A program made the translations under genes and the position numbers. The notes beneath the pieces were generated by a model. The model was not told where the DNA came from. It saw nothing but the letters and a program-made list of their open reading frames with translations, and did not search any database. 64,000 nucleotides of DNA, taken from Apodospora peruviana (Eukaryota; Ascomycota; Sordariomycetes; Sordariales; Lasiosphaeriaceae). The DNA is taken from positions 930,001 through 994,000 of the forward strand of contig JAUEDM010000001.1 in NCBI GenBank assembly GCA_033439685.1, given 5' to 3'. This document shows, piece by piece, positions 21,014 through 32,245 of this stretch (positions within the stretch are counted from its first letter, which is position 1; every line of letters begins with the position of its first letter).

Positions 21014-23263
21014 ATGAGAGACATCACCGAGCTACCCCGTGACCTTTTCCTCCTCATAATCGCCTCCCTCTCCCCGCGAACCTGCATCCGCTGCCGCGCA
21101 GTCTCGAGACAATGGTTCGCCGCCTTTACCAGCCAAGACATCTCACTCTTGCTCCTGCGCTGGAACTTCCCACGATGCCGTGAGATGCGTCTGCTGGCGG
21201 CCGCCCCATCAGCCTCACTCTTATCATCATCATCATCATCACCCATCCACAACAATCTGAGCGTCGAGCTCGCGTGCTTCGCCCGTGAGACACACTCATG
21301 GTCAGCCACATTTGCCTCCGTGGCCCGGCGGTACCATCACCTCCGCTCGGCCAAACCACGCGTCATCGAAAAGCTCGACCTGGCAGGCCGCAGCAGCAAG
21401 TCATCCATCTTCTCCTTCCAAGGCGTTGCCACATGGAACCGCTACCTACGCCTGGATGATCGCACGGCCAACTTTCACTACCCCGATCCCGCTTGGTCGT
21501 ACAGCCGAGAAGATGGGGTGTTGGTGTACCCAGCCGAGACCTCTTCCTCTGAAGGTACTGGATATGTCTACCAGATTTTAGACCTGGCGACCAGAACGCA
21601 TGTTCCTGTCCCCTTTGATGTCCGCCAGAAACATGTCCGACGAGTCCGGCTGGCCCAGGGTGTGCTGGTCTTTGAGTGGGCCGAAGCGCTTCCATATCAC
21701 CAGCTGAACGACAGGGAGGTCGTGCACCGGCATTTTGTGACAGCGTTCGATGTCGTCCGGATACTCTCAGAGGGAACAGGGTGGACGTGGACCGCCCGTT
21801 TTCGGTCTGAATGGAAACTGCACTTCTTGGGTCTACCCCTGAACCGTTCAGATCGATTTTTTTCTGCGCACACGGCGACGCACTACGCCGTCTACTTTTG
21901 GCAGCCGAACCGCTCCCTCTATCAAGACGACCCGATCGAACAGCTGGCGGTCTGGGATATCTCGTCGCCGAGCCCGTACCGGCCGTCGGAGGACCCAAAT
22001 GGCGACAAAAGGCCGGTTGTCGATAGGGCTCTGTCCACGCCGACTGGTTTGTGGAATGGCACGAATGGAAGGAGCACGCAACACATTGGCTTGGTTGCTA
22101 CTGTGTCAACTGACTCCCTGCCAGATACGAAATCTTTGGAAAAGGAGTCGTCGTCGTCACTAGCAACAGCTACAGCCGGACCGCAGGTCATCCGCCGTAT
22201 GGCATGGCGCGAGCTAGGTTTCTATAATCTACGCCAGCGCGCGACGCCGCAACTTCGGAACCTGGCTCTCGACGACCGCAACCTCTATTTTGTGGAGGAG
22301 GAGCACCGGTGGGCCGACGGGCAGCATAGCTCGCTGAGCCCGCCTCGCGTCCATATGGTCAAATGCACCGGGATCCCGATTATTCCTACACCAGCAACAA
22401 CAACAACAACAACAACCTCACCTGCAAACCGTCCATTTCTTAGCGTCATTGATAACTCATCGAGCAGTGCTCTCTCGATCATCATCGAGGGACCGGTTCT
22501 CGGGCCGATGTGGGTCGATTCCTGCTGCGCGGACGGTGATGTGAACATGAACTTCTGCAGGCGTATCGCCCCCGCAACTGCTTCCATCGAGCACTTCCGC
22601 GACTTCTTCGCCACAGCATCCCTCTCCACGATTGCGGCATTCACGACGTCCACCAGCCCGCAACGGCTCAGGGAAGTTCTGCACTTGCGGTCTGCGGCTT
22701 TTGCTAATGGCTGGCCGTGGACTGAGGTGTCACCTCAGTTTGGAAAAGAAACTATTCCGATGATAAACAACAACATCCCATCATTGCTGATGTTATCACA
22801 ACCTCAAAGGTGGCCGGGCTGGGCACCCTGCTGGCGACACGACGATTTCCCTTACCTCACTGTGGCGGAAATGGTGGACTTCGCGGCCGGCGTGCGCGTC
22901 ACGGCGCGGCACTGTTTCATGCTTGAAACCTTGTCTGTGCACGTCAGGCCGGCTAGTATTAGTGTAAAAGGAGCACCGCCACTTTCACTTCCTGGTTCTG
23001 TTGACGATAGTGATGATGATGACGATACTGAGCTTTTTTACAGTGCTATCTCGGGTGAACAATCAGGCAGTACGTCAGGGTTCAGAAGACGAAGGAAACG
23101 GAAACCGTTATCTACTGCAGGAGATGCTGCTGGCAGGACTGAAGAGGTGCATTTCTCGGACGATATGTGGTCGCAGCTTTTAGCGAAAGGGCATATCGCT
23201 GGCGACGAGAGGTGGATTGTTGGCGAGGAGGAAGGGGGGAGGGTTACGATTGTGCGTTTTTGA
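21014..23263 (+). CDS. F-box protein
   Basis: Single-exon frame of 749 residues from the ATG at 21014; the frame is open further upstream but has no earlier in-frame ATG. The first 50 residues form an F-box (ITELPRDLFLLIIASLSP, then CIRCRAVSRQWFAAFTS). The rest has no repeats I recognise; it contains Ser and Thr homopolymer runs (SSSSSS near residue 75, a Thr run near 490) and an acidic DDSDDDDDTE stretch near 695. F-box proteins bridge substrates to the Skp1-Cullin1 ubiquitin ligase. The substrate here is unknown, and the central region may fold as a beta-propeller-like substrate domain (inference). Not obviously linked to its neighbours. Confidence 0.8.
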   Translation: MRDITELPRDLFLLIIASLSPRTCIRCRAVSRQWFAAFTSQDISLLLLRWNFPRCREMRLLAAAPSASLLSSSSSSPIHNNLSVELACFARETHSWSATFASVARRYHHLRSAKPRVIEKLDLAGRSSKSSIFSFQGVATWNRYLRLDDRTANFHYPDPAWSYSREDGVLVYPAETSSSEGTGYVYQILDLATRTHVPVPFDVRQKHVRRVRLAQGVLVFEWAEALPYHQLNDREVVHRHFVTAFDVVRILSEGTGWTWTARFRSEWKLHFLGLPLNRSDRFFSAHTATHYAVYFWQPNRSLYQDDPIEQLAVWDISSPSPYRPSEDPNGDKRPVVDRALSTPTGLWNGTNGRSTQHIGLVATVSTDSLPDTKSLEKESSSSLATATAGPQVIRRMAWRELGFYNLRQRATPQLRNLALDDRNLYFVEEEHRWADGQHSSLSPPRVHMVKCTGIPIIPTPATTTTTTTSPANRPFLSVIDNSSSSALSIIIEGPVLGPMWVDSCCADGDVNMNFCRRIAPATASIEHFRDFFATASLSTIAAFTTSTSPQRLREVLHLRSAAFANGWPWTEVSPQFGKETIPMINNNIPSLLMLSQPQRWPGWAPCWRHDDFPYLTVAEMVDFAAGVRVTARHCFMLETLSVHVRPASISVKGAPPLSLPGSVDDSDDDDDTELFYSAISGEQSGSTSGFRRRRKRKPLSTAGDAAGRTEEVHFSDDMWSQLLAKGHIAGDERWIVGEEEGGRVTIVRF

Positions 23264-23886
23264 CAGTTATACCAAGAGAGTCTAGTGATTAGAAATAGTA
23301 GGAAAGGTAACAATACATACAAAGCTGATAGAACTATGGGACTTTTGCGTGGTATTCACTCAACGTAAATGACATAAGTGCTCGTCTTTAGTGCTACCGT
23401 TGGGTTGACCTTCTAGATACCTAGGTAGGCTGCGTCATGCTGTACAGTCAAATTTCGAGATGTCAATAAAGATGCAATAGTGCCTTGAGAATATGAAGAC
23501 TATATCCACTCCTCTTGCAAGTTCGTCAGGTGAGAGTTTATATCACCGGTCTCAAATAGATATCTCACGTATGTACTCCGTATGTTAGGAGAAGTCAGAT
23601 CTCTCAATATAAATATATTTAGCTACCTAGGTGCCTCCCTAGGTATAAAACTCAAACCCAACCAACCTAAGTAACTCAAAATTGAATGCACGCCCAAAAG
23701 CCAAAGAACACCCACCCACCCTATCAACCTCAGGTATACGAACAAAAACCCCTTAACGACCTAACTGCCTTTCAAACTCCCCAAAGGTACCGCCAACCTG
23801 TTACCTAGGTAATATATGTACGTACGTATAAATCAACCAACCACCCGACAACAAACAAAATCTTAAAAACAGCCATCATCATATGT
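23264..23886. other. Convergent intergenic region with TACCTAGGTA palindromes
   Basis: The region lies between the 3' ends of the F-box and monooxygenase genes. Perfect TACCTAGGTA palindromes lie at 23418-23427 and 23812-23821 (the latter extends to a 12-nt palindrome), with one-mismatch copies at 23624-23633 and 23636-23645. TACTCCGTA occurs at 23574-23582. No gene is seen. Confidence 0.6.
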
Positions 23887-26027
23887 TCATAAATTCTCCG
23901 GCACATTCAAAAACCGATCGTAATACGTATCAAGCCACTTAGCCGCCTCCTCGCCGGCATCGTCGACGCTGGAATCCCACCGCCCAATAGAGCCCACGTA
24001 TCCGTCAGGCCGTACATTGACGATGGCAACCTCGCCTGGACCCAAACTGCCCAACCACTTGTTCGTGCACAGCGAGCCGCGCGTGTCCTGCTCGGGAATA
24101 TCGTCCAGATAGAAACTCCAGCGACTATCCTGGAGAAGGGCAGGTAAATCGGTTATTTCGATGTCGCTCTTGGGCATTGTAGCTTCAACCACGTTAGAAA
24201 CAACAGGACAGAAACATAGGGGGAAATAACTTACTGATCAAACCAAAGGTAAAGAGATGGCTAACGGCCGTATACCGCTCAGGTCGGAGATAGATATCCT
24301 CGGGCGCCGGCAACCTGGGCTGCTTGGCATACGAGACGCTCGCCGCAGCAGACAGCCGATTGACCAGCGAGTCGTCCGACGCGATCGCCTGAGTGAATGT
24401 ATCAAGAAACACGCGCGACTGGTGCACATCCCACATCAACAGGTATATCCGGAACTGGCCCAGCATCGGGATATCGAGCTGGATATCGACCGGGTTGGAA
24501 TCCAAGTAACGAGTCACCTTTGCCGGCGGGAGCAGACAGCCCGGCTTGGCGTCGCCCATGACCCAGGCCTGCGGCTCCAGCATGTTGATCGCATTCCCGG
24601 CGTACTCTGCCCCAATACCAGAAATAAACCGCACGTTGGTCTTGAAGTTCTCAGCCAGCGCGACCGCGTCACCACCAGCAATCTGATTGGCGTGCTCATA
24701 ATCAAAGTTGAGCAGATCCAGCGCAATTTTTCTCCGTTCCTGGTCGTAGCTTTGGAGCAGCGCCGGCTTGGCTAGACCCCGAACCGCCAAGTTCAACTTC
24801 CATCCCAGATTCCAGGCGTCGTGCATCGACGTATTCATCCCCTGCGCGGCCTTGGGTGAGTGCGTGTGACTAGCATCGCCCGCCAAAAAGGCTCGCGTGC
24901 GGTCATCACAAAAACGGCCCGCGACGCGCTGGCCGATCTGGTATCTCCCAAACCACTCGATGTATTTCCACCCGACCTCGAAGGGCGCCATGATGTCCTT
25001 AGCGCGCTGCATGACGAACTCCTGGCCGAGCTGGTTTCTGTCTGCCTTGGAGCTGCTCTTCAGCTCGATGTAGAACCTCGTCATGTTGCGCTCGCGCGGG
25101 ATGATGAGGATGGACCCGTGTTCCTGCGAGTACACGAGCGTCTTGGACCAGATGTCGGGGAAGTCGGTTATGAGTTCGCCGTCGAGAACACCCCAGACGG
25201 AAGCCTGGGACAGACCCAGAGGTCTGGCATCGGGAATGCATTTCCTAACCTTGGAGTGTGCACCGTCACCTAGACAGCCGATGTTAGCTTATGCTGCTCA
25301 TTCTTGAGTTGAACTTTGGTGAACTCACAGCCAACAAGATACTGAGCAAGCAAAGTTTTGGGGTCCTGTGTCACGTTTGTGCGGCAGTTGACCTGAAGCG
25401 GGCCTTCTTCGCTGTCGCAAACGCTGTAGGAGTCGAAAGCGGTATTCCTCCGCACCTCGACGCCACGCTTCTTCAGGTCCTCGATAAACAAGCTCTCCAC
25501 CATGCCTTGATGTACCAGCAAGATATACGGGTCCAACACGTCAATCACCGGAGGGTAGTGGACTTCTCGCCCGAGACGGTGAAGTGGTTCCTCGGCCGTA
25601 CTCCTCCAAAAGGCGATATCGTAGACCCGGACGCCACGCTGTAGCAAAGGGTCAGCGAGTCTCATCTGGCGGAACGTCTCGATCGTCTTTGGTTGCAGAC
25701 CGTCGGCCCTGTTTTTCAAGTCAACGGTTAGGATGGACGTCCCTTCGGAGTTGTTCCGCAACAATGGGACTAGACTTCTTACCTTCCTACGGGTGTTTGG
25801 TCTGCTCTGTCGTCCACTACCTCAACTTTTACACCAAACCGGCCCAGGTTACAGGCGAGCATGAGCCCGGCCGGACCGGCACCGACAACGCAGACTTGGC
25901 ATTCCACCGGGGGCTCGGGCATACTCCGGAGCAGGGTCAGGCGGTCGACGCAGTCGGCAGCTGCTTTGCGCTCCTCAGCCGTCGGCTCCTCCACCCCATT
26001 GGGCTTGTCGAGGGCCGCGGGAGACAT
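23887..26027 (-). CDS. FAD-dependent monooxygenase, phenol 2-monooxygenase-like
   Basis: Four exons (26027-25783, 25708-25329, 25269-24235, 24182-23887) join in phase to 651 residues, the usual length of this family. Motifs: Rossmann VVGAGPAGLMLACNLGRFG at about 47-65; the DG motif VGCDGAHSKVRK at about 207-218, which spans an exon junction; the GD motif FLAGDASHTHSPKAAQG at about 336-352; and a C-terminal thioredoxin-like region with VNVRPDGYVGSIGRWD. These enzymes hydroxylate phenolic rings ortho to the hydroxyl using NADPH and O2. The actual substrate cannot be read from the sequence; both phenol catabolism and secondary-metabolite tailoring enzymes belong here. No partner gene (catechol dioxygenase, PKS, transporter) is nearby, so it appears to act alone. 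Likely cytosolic, with no signal peptide. Confidence 0.9.
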
Positions 26028-27767
26028 TGTCGAGTATCGTTTGTTTATTGAGTGTTGATTAGGGCTATATAAACACCTTGGAGCTCGACGAGAGATTTGT
26101 CACCATCCGGAGTATTGTTTGCGTGCGGAAAGATATCAAAGTGGCGGTCGTCGACGTGGAACAGCGATGGTGGGGTGTTCGCTGTGATCGCAGGAAGGAA
26201 GGTAGGATGCTCGATAACAGCTCAGGGATAGCTTTCTTAAACTTCTAATAGATCCCTCTCAATGGAGAATTATTCTGCTGGACGTCAATGTGAGTTGTTG
26301 AGGCTGTTGTTTGCTGCTGCGGATATGGCCGGTCTTTGTCGATCTCGAGTGTACACACGGAAGTTCGGGGTATGGTTGTCTTGGCTGTAACCGGTGAAAT
26401 AAAGAGCTCGGTCGGGTACTTTTACACAACAAGTCTTGGGGTCAAGAGGAAGCAGATGCAAATCAATCACAGAGAAGAAGCAGAGAAGATCCATTGCAAT
26501 TCCCGTCAAGTGCACACGTAGGTCTAGGTAGGTACAGCGAGATGTGGAATTGTGAGTAAAGGCACATCGCGTGTATCCGCATCCCCCTCGAACTGAAATC
26601 TGCAAAAGGTGGGCTGATTCGATGCAGTGGATGATCTGATCTCGCCAGGTCGTTGCGCAAGCCCGCAGGCAAGACAGGCCACCCGTTGTTTTTCATTGGT
26701 CCCCGTTGGCTGTCGGCATGGGGTCTGCACTGGTCAAACGGCCGGACTTGCCAGTCTAGACTTCTAGACCCTGGAGGCGGGGCAAACGTCAGGCCAGCCC
26801 GCCCGGCCTCCAGGAGTGAGCTGGCGCCACATTCGCCTCACCGTGTTGAAGCTTATTTTATTCACCCCGCCTCGTCTGCCTTTGTTTCTGTCAAGCCGTT
26901 CGTCCATCGGGGCCTTTGACCGCTACGCCGGGATTCTGCAGGCTATGTTACTCCGTATATCAAAGGTTACCGGTAGTCACACCTCGTTTCATCAAGTTCA
27001 CCGGTCTGTAGAAATAAGAACCTATAACTCAGATGAGGTTCAGATGAGATCTTACGCGGATGAAAGCAGTCCAAAGTTTCCGGGTTCTCTAGAACCATTC
27101 CTGAAAAAAATGATCACAACCTGGGCAGATCATCGTGTCACCCCCATGCAAAGTATCTGTAAGCCGGGCTTCTTAGCGATCTGACAACGACCGCCCTGGC
27201 CTAGGTAGAAACATGCGAGGCTCCCCGCTCAACGGGTAACAATGAGCTTCTATGCATGTCATTGTACCCTTATGTTTGATTCCACATGCAAGATGACGGT
27301 TCAAAGATTACTCGCATGAGCGACATATCACGATACCTACTGGGCGGTTTTAGCTATAAAGGTTCTTAAACCTTCCCGGAGCATCGGGTCCGGCTTTGAC
27401 TCACAGAGTGGTTCCTCAGTACCAACACCAATCGTTCGATGTAAGTGCCACTGGCCGACATAAGGTTATCATGATCTTCCCAATGTGAGCTGAAGCTGGA
27501 GTGAATAACGGTCCTTGACATGCTGGTGTTTATACTTTATCACTGTATCAGCAACCACTTCAGATATCTCGAATTAAATTTGTTCCAAGTGATCTTTAGT
27601 TGGAAGAGGTATAGTATTATTAATGTAAAAGACTTCTCCATCCCGGTAGCTAAGCAATTTGCTACCTATACAATATATATCCCTCTGTTCATGCCCCGGA
27701 CAATATCTACAACGTCCTCGGTAACGTAACCGCTTTGCTCCCCGTCCCAGTAACCGTAAGTGACAAC
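26028..27767. other. Intergenic, no supported gene
   Basis: Short frames only. TACTCCGTA occurs at 26949-26957. The first part is the promoter side of the monooxygenase gene. Confidence 0.55.
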
Positions 27768-28175
27768 CTACATAGCGAGGGCCTTTTTCGAATATACGAG
27801 GCTTGTCCGCTTGACCGACTCGCTCCTAGGACGACTGTGTACCTTCTTGTTCTTCGACCTTCTTCGTTCCGACCATCGACGACTGTGGGAATTCTTCAAG
27901 TTCTTGGGATGCGAAATATCGGTCTCAGTGGAGGAAAGGACAGGTAAACGCTTGGATTGGGTATCTTCTTGACGCTTGGGTAGCTTGGCCTTGCTGGGAG
28001 TCGTCATAGCAGAATCAGTTGCTTTGGTGGTGGTACTGGAAGATGCTGTGTTCGTGGTAGTTGAGGAGGCCGTAGTGTTGGGAATCGGAGGTGTTTCTGC
28101 AAGGTGAGGGTTTGGCTTGGGCTTTTTCTTATCTGCGATTTCATCTTCATCTCTGGGTCTCTTGGTACGAGCCAT
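27768..28175 (-). CDS. Small basic Ser/Thr/Lys-rich hypothetical protein
   Basis: Intronless frame of 135 residues. The N-terminus MARTKRPRDEDEIADKKKPK looks like a nuclear localisation signal. A Thr/Ser-rich low-complexity middle follows, with a second basic run RRWSERRRSKNKK at about 100-112. No domain is recognised. The composition is protein-like, but a 3' exon may be missing, since the family pattern of small fungal proteins such as the one at 39729-40314 has two exons. Expression is not shown. Confidence 0.4.
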   Translation of the reverse strand: MARTKRPRDEDEIADKKKPKPNPHLAETPPIPNTTASSTTTNTASSSTTTKATDSAMTTPSKAKLPKRQEDTQSKRLPVLSSTETDISHPKNLKNSHSRRWSERRRSKNKKVHSRPRSESVKRTSLVYSKKALAM

Positions 28176-28718
28176 GGTTTGTCTTGATGCACGAAGTTAG
28201 GTTGCTCTGCGTTAGGTGGTTTACTATGGGAGGCGATAAGGACTATTGACAGCTCTTGAGGATGGCTACTTGGTCTCTATATATACATATACCTGAGCGA
28301 TCTTCGGGAAGAATGGGTCACAGCTGACTAGAATCATTTCCGAGAACTCGAAGCTCTTCCCTTCAAATTCGAAACACCATATCAAGGTAACTGAGACGCA
28401 GAAACAAGGAAGACCAGCTGTGTATTGGTCGAAAGTGAGACTGGATTCTCAGCACTGGTTTGGGTTACGATCGTAAAGAAAGCGGATGTTTCCCCTGCAA
28501 ACAAGATGGGTAGTTTGGGTTTCTCTCCACCGAGAAACAGGGTGCTTGGCTTGGAGCATTGATATTCACGGGTATGGACGGTGTTGTGTATGATGTTGAC
28601 TACCTTACAGCTAAGGAGGTCAACATCCCCTATCCCTATCCACAACCACAATGACAGAACACCAACAACGCAAAATCAACCATCCCTTGCCACACAACTC
28701 CGCCCAACCAGATTCATG
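28176..28718. other. Intergenic, no supported gene
   Basis: The region is the promoter side of the small basic gene and the 3' side of utp18. Nothing distinctive seen. Confidence 0.55.
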
Positions 28719-30647
28719 CTAATTCCGAATCTCCCACATCCTCACTTTCCCAACGTCGTTACCTACAGCCAGAATATCACTCCCCTCGCTAAACGCGACC
28801 GCAGTAACCCTGCCCAGCGGCGTCTGATCAGTAGGCCAGTTCCTGTACACCGTGCAACTAGGCAGATGCACCAGCCGCAGCGCGTCCTTCTTGTGCACGC
28901 TCCCAAATGCCAGCAGCTGGCCGTCCGGCGAGAACGCCACGACCGAAATCGCCGTCGTCAGCTGGTCAAACGCGCGCGTCGGTTCCGGCCGTGCCTTCAG
29001 CTCCACCACTCCCTTGTCGGCGGTAACCACAAGCTCGTTCCGATCGTAAACGTTAAGGATACCGCTGTTCGAGCCCACAGCCACCCACCGGTCACCCCCA
29101 ATCTCGCTCGGTCCGCCCCCTGACCCAGCATATCTCCCGCCACCGCCGAGCGCGATCACGGTACCGCCGATGGAACCTTCGTCCCGCCAGACACCGACCG
29201 TCCGCCTCGTAATGATACTCCACTCGGTGACCTGGCCATCTTTACCCAGGATCGTCAACCCATCACCGGTACTCCACCAGCACATATCCGAAACACCTCC
29301 TCGGCCGTTCGGCCTCGCCTGCGCAACCCATTGCATCGTCTTGACATTAATAATGTTCACCATGCCGCCGCCCTTCTTGTCCGACGAGACGAGCGCCATG
29401 TGCCGGCCGTCGGGACTCAGACGGAAATGCTCCATAGTGCGCTGCTCGCGCTGGTGGCCTTGGATCTGCGTCACCTTCTTGACCAGGCCCGTAGATATGT
29501 TCCAGCTGTGGAAATATCGCCTCCTTCCCGAAAAGATAATCTCGTCGCTCTCCGGCCCCAGGAACGCGGACCGGCGGAGATCGGTTGACTTGACCTGCAC
29601 CGACGTCAGGAGCGGGTTGGGCGTCGGGTGCGCGGTCGGATCGATGTGGTGCAGATACATGATCGACGACACGCACGACGATAACAAAATCGGCCGGGTG
29701 GGGTGGAACGACAGCGAGCTGACGGCCGCCTTGTGCGAGTCGGGTATGTCCCTCGTGCGCTGGATGTCAATTGTCTCGGGCCGGAGCTTGCGGCGTTTCC
29801 GCGCGCCGGCACCGTTAAATGAGGCCGCATCACGAAGAAACATCTCGAGAGGCAGCGCCGACGGGTCGAGCTCTTCTTCATCTGAAGTGTCCATCTCCGA
29901 GCCCGAAGCCGCCGAGCCGCGAGACGAGGAACCCGCAGACGACCGCCGACGTCTCCGGTCCTTCTTGTTTGCAGCATCGGTAGCCTCCTTCGCCCACGAC
30001 GGCACCGGATACAGCCGCAGATACTGCTGCCTCAGCCGGCGCGCGTATTCGGCGCCGCTGACAAGGTCCTCCGCTTCAGTCGCGCGCAGCTTTCGTAGTC
30101 TGGTCGCGCCGGCTAGCGAAACAGTCAGCCGCTCGTCATCGCTGTCCTCCCACACGGCAGGCGCAGCCGCCTCTGCCTCCGCTGTCCCCGTCGCGTCATC
30201 AATCGTTTTACTCTTTCCATCCGCAGCAGCGCCTTTTTGATCGAAAAAGAAGAGCGCCGAGTCCTCAACCTGCTCCTGGCCCCCTTCGGCAAGAACTAGC
30301 TCCTTCCCCGCTGCCTCTGAAGTAGCGAGCCCCAAAAAGTCGTCGCGGAATAGCTGCTCACGAAAGCTCGCCTTGTTGCCGAGCACGAACCGCTCGAGGC
30401 CCTCCTCGTCCGAGTCCTTTTCGTCGTCCACGAATGTGGCATCTATTTGTTTCTTATGTTTCCTGCTCTTCCTCTTGTTGTAATGCGCTAATTCGTCTTC
30501 GTCGTCTGAGCTGTCAAATCGGTCATGCTCGTCCTCGCCCATGGATTGGTCCTCCTCCGAATCGTCGTCGTCGAATCCTACGAAGGAATCGGCCGCCGCA
30601 TTGTCTGAGGGCGGATCATCTTTTGTTTGGTGAAGCGCTGCCGACAT
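28719..30647 (-). CDS. utp18: Utp18, U3 snoRNP / SSU processome WD40 protein
   Basis: Intronless frame of 642 residues, ATG at 30647. The N-terminus is very acidic (DDDDSEEDQSMGEDEHD, SSDDEDE) with a basic RKSRKHKKQ patch. A WD40 propeller occupies about residues 300-642. Hallmarks of Utp18 are SLSFHPTRPILLSS, the FDQLTTAISVVAFSPDGQLL blade, and LPSCTVYRNWPTDQTPLGRV near the C-terminus. Utp18 is a nucleolar UTP-B subcomplex protein needed for 18S pre-rRNA processing; in yeast it also carries an arch-interacting motif that recruits the Mtr4 exosome helicase. Length fits fungal orthologues. An AAATTTTTT (RRPE-like) element lies about 145 nt upstream of the start, consistent with ribosome-biogenesis regulation (inference). 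Confidence 0.95.
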   Translation of the reverse strand: MSAALHQTKDDPPSDNAAADSFVGFDDDDSEEDQSMGEDEHDRFDSSDDEDELAHYNKRKSRKHKKQIDATFVDDEKDSDEEGLERFVLGNKASFREQLFRDDFLGLATSEAAGKELVLAEGGQEQVEDSALFFFDQKGAAADGKSKTIDDATGTAEAEAAAPAVWEDSDDERLTVSLAGATRLRKLRATEAEDLVSGAEYARRLRQQYLRLYPVPSWAKEATDAANKKDRRRRRSSAGSSSRGSAASGSEMDTSDEEELDPSALPLEMFLRDAASFNGAGARKRRKLRPETIDIQRTRDIPDSHKAAVSSLSFHPTRPILLSSCVSSIMYLHHIDPTAHPTPNPLLTSVQVKSTDLRRSAFLGPESDEIIFSGRRRYFHSWNISTGLVKKVTQIQGHQREQRTMEHFRLSPDGRHMALVSSDKKGGGMVNIINVKTMQWVAQARPNGRGGVSDMCWWSTGDGLTILGKDGQVTEWSIITRRTVGVWRDEGSIGGTVIALGGGGRYAGSGGGPSEIGGDRWVAVGSNSGILNVYDRNELVVTADKGVVELKARPEPTRAFDQLTTAISVVAFSPDGQLLAFGSVHKKDALRLVHLPSCTVYRNWPTDQTPLGRVTAVAFSEGSDILAVGNDVGKVRMWEIRN

Positions 30648-31336
30648 TTTTGTTCTATTTCTCTCTCTCTTCCTGCTGGGTAATTGAATTGGTATGTTTC
30701 GAGGAGTGAGAATTTCAGCAGGTTTTAGGGTCGCGGTCGGTCGAGTCGATTATCGTGGGGTTTGGTTTGCGGGAGCTTTTTTGCTTGCTGGAAATTTTTT
30801 ATGGAGTTCAATGGTAGCCTTGCTGGCAGGTGGCGCCTTTTGCCCCACCATGCAGGTAAGTCCCACTTCAGCCTCGTCCACGCCGTAACTGAAAGCCGTC
30901 AAGCCTCGAGGACCACAGGCTCATGAGTACCGCTTGGATACCGACGTGGAACTTTATTTCTGTTTCCTCTTCTTTTGTTCATGATTCTGAGCATCTTAAT
31001 GACAATTAATGCAAGATTTGGATAATATTTCTATGTTTATATGAAACGTCTGCTGGGTGACTACCTATGTAGCAAGGACAAGACTAATTAGGTCATGTTC
31101 ATAGGATATGAATTGTCAATTAAAGTTATATGAATTATAGATACTTCAAGTAAAATGATAACAAATTGCAACCATGGTCATATTGCCCATTGAAACACAC
31201 CATCAGCCAAAAAAGAAGGGCGATCCAAATAAGTATTAAATGGTAAAGATTAGGGAAGAGAAAAGAAAAAGACGAGAGTCTGCCTCTCAACACCCAGGGG
31301 TATCATCGATCATACGCACTCATGCAAGCTCACTTC
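30648..31336. other. Intergenic; promoter side of utp18
   Basis: Contains the RRPE-like GAAATTTTTT at 30791-30800 on the plus strand. From about 31000 the sequence is AT-rich without open frames. Confidence 0.5.
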
Positions 31337-32245
31337 TCAAAGTACAATCGCAACAGCAATACTAGCCAAGCACACCCAGCTGGCAACACCTCTCCAGTTG
31401 CTCAACGAGGTTGCACCACTACCCAGTCCCTGCGCAGGCGAGGCACCGGGCTTGGCCGGACCCAGACCGTCGCCGCTGTTTACTCCCGAGGCGGTAGTAC
31501 TTTGAACGACGGTGGCATCTCCGGGCGCGAACATGACAGGGAGATTGTTGGCACCCTCCACATCTACTTCCTCGGGAGTCAGCAGCGGGTTTTCGAGCCG
31601 ATCACACGGTGGCCGGTCGAGGTTGGGTTCGATCCTGTTGGTCACCGAGATGGGTACGTCAAAGATGGTATAGTGTTCGTTACCGTTGAGTCTGAAGTTT
31701 TGGTGGATCGATATATTGTAGATACCGCGGGCACTGTCGAGCGTGGTAGGCTGTCCATCGCCGACGAGACAGTCGGGCCAGATCCACTTCACATGCTTGA
31801 CCGTGCTTCCGGGCTCCGAGAACATGATGTCGCCCAAGCTGGCGTTATTTGTTCCTGCGGTGCCATTGGTGATGGTGAAGTTCTTGCCTGTGTTATAGCT
31901 GTACAGGAAGATGGTGATGTTGTGTATCTGGCTTGGGCTATCTTCCACGTAGGGCGGTAGGGGAAGCCTGCCGTTAGTGGAGACGTCGAGGGCGACCTCT
32001 ATAAGTTCTAGGTGCAGAAAGAAAGGTGTGTGTTAATAACAACTTTAAAAGTCTAACCCGGAATTCGCCACAGTTAAAGACTAACCTCCACCGAGAGGTG
32101 TACCCGGCTGGGGGGCATCGAGGACGGCCAGGCCTGGCGTGAAGATCTGGCCGCCAGCGATGGTGAAGTTGAGCGCTAGACTAGTGGGCACTGCGGCAAA
32201 AAACAGCGCCGCCCAACAACCGAGAAACATTGATCTTGTCGTCAT
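31337..32245 (-). CDS. Secreted, probably GPI-anchored glycoprotein
   Basis: Two exons (32245-32086 and 32007-31337) with a 78-nt intron (donor GTTAGT, acceptor CCTAG) give 276 residues. The signal peptide covers about residues 1-25 (LGCWAALFFAAVPTSLALN). A beta-rich ectodomain follows, beginning FTIAGGQIFTPGLAVLDAPQ, with several N-glycosylation sequons (NIT, NFT, NGT, NAS, NIS). Next comes a Gly/Ser/Pro-rich spacer. A hydrophobic C-terminus with no charged tail (VASWVCLASIAVAIVL) has small residues just before it, as needed for GPI attachment. Similar small GPI proteins of unknown function are widespread in ascomycetes. Likely at the plasma membrane or wall. Confidence 0.8.

Noticed and set aside
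29170..30240. 356-residue open frame antisense to utp18
   Set aside because: Shadow of the conserved WD40 gene; the product is Arg/Ser-rich without family resemblance.
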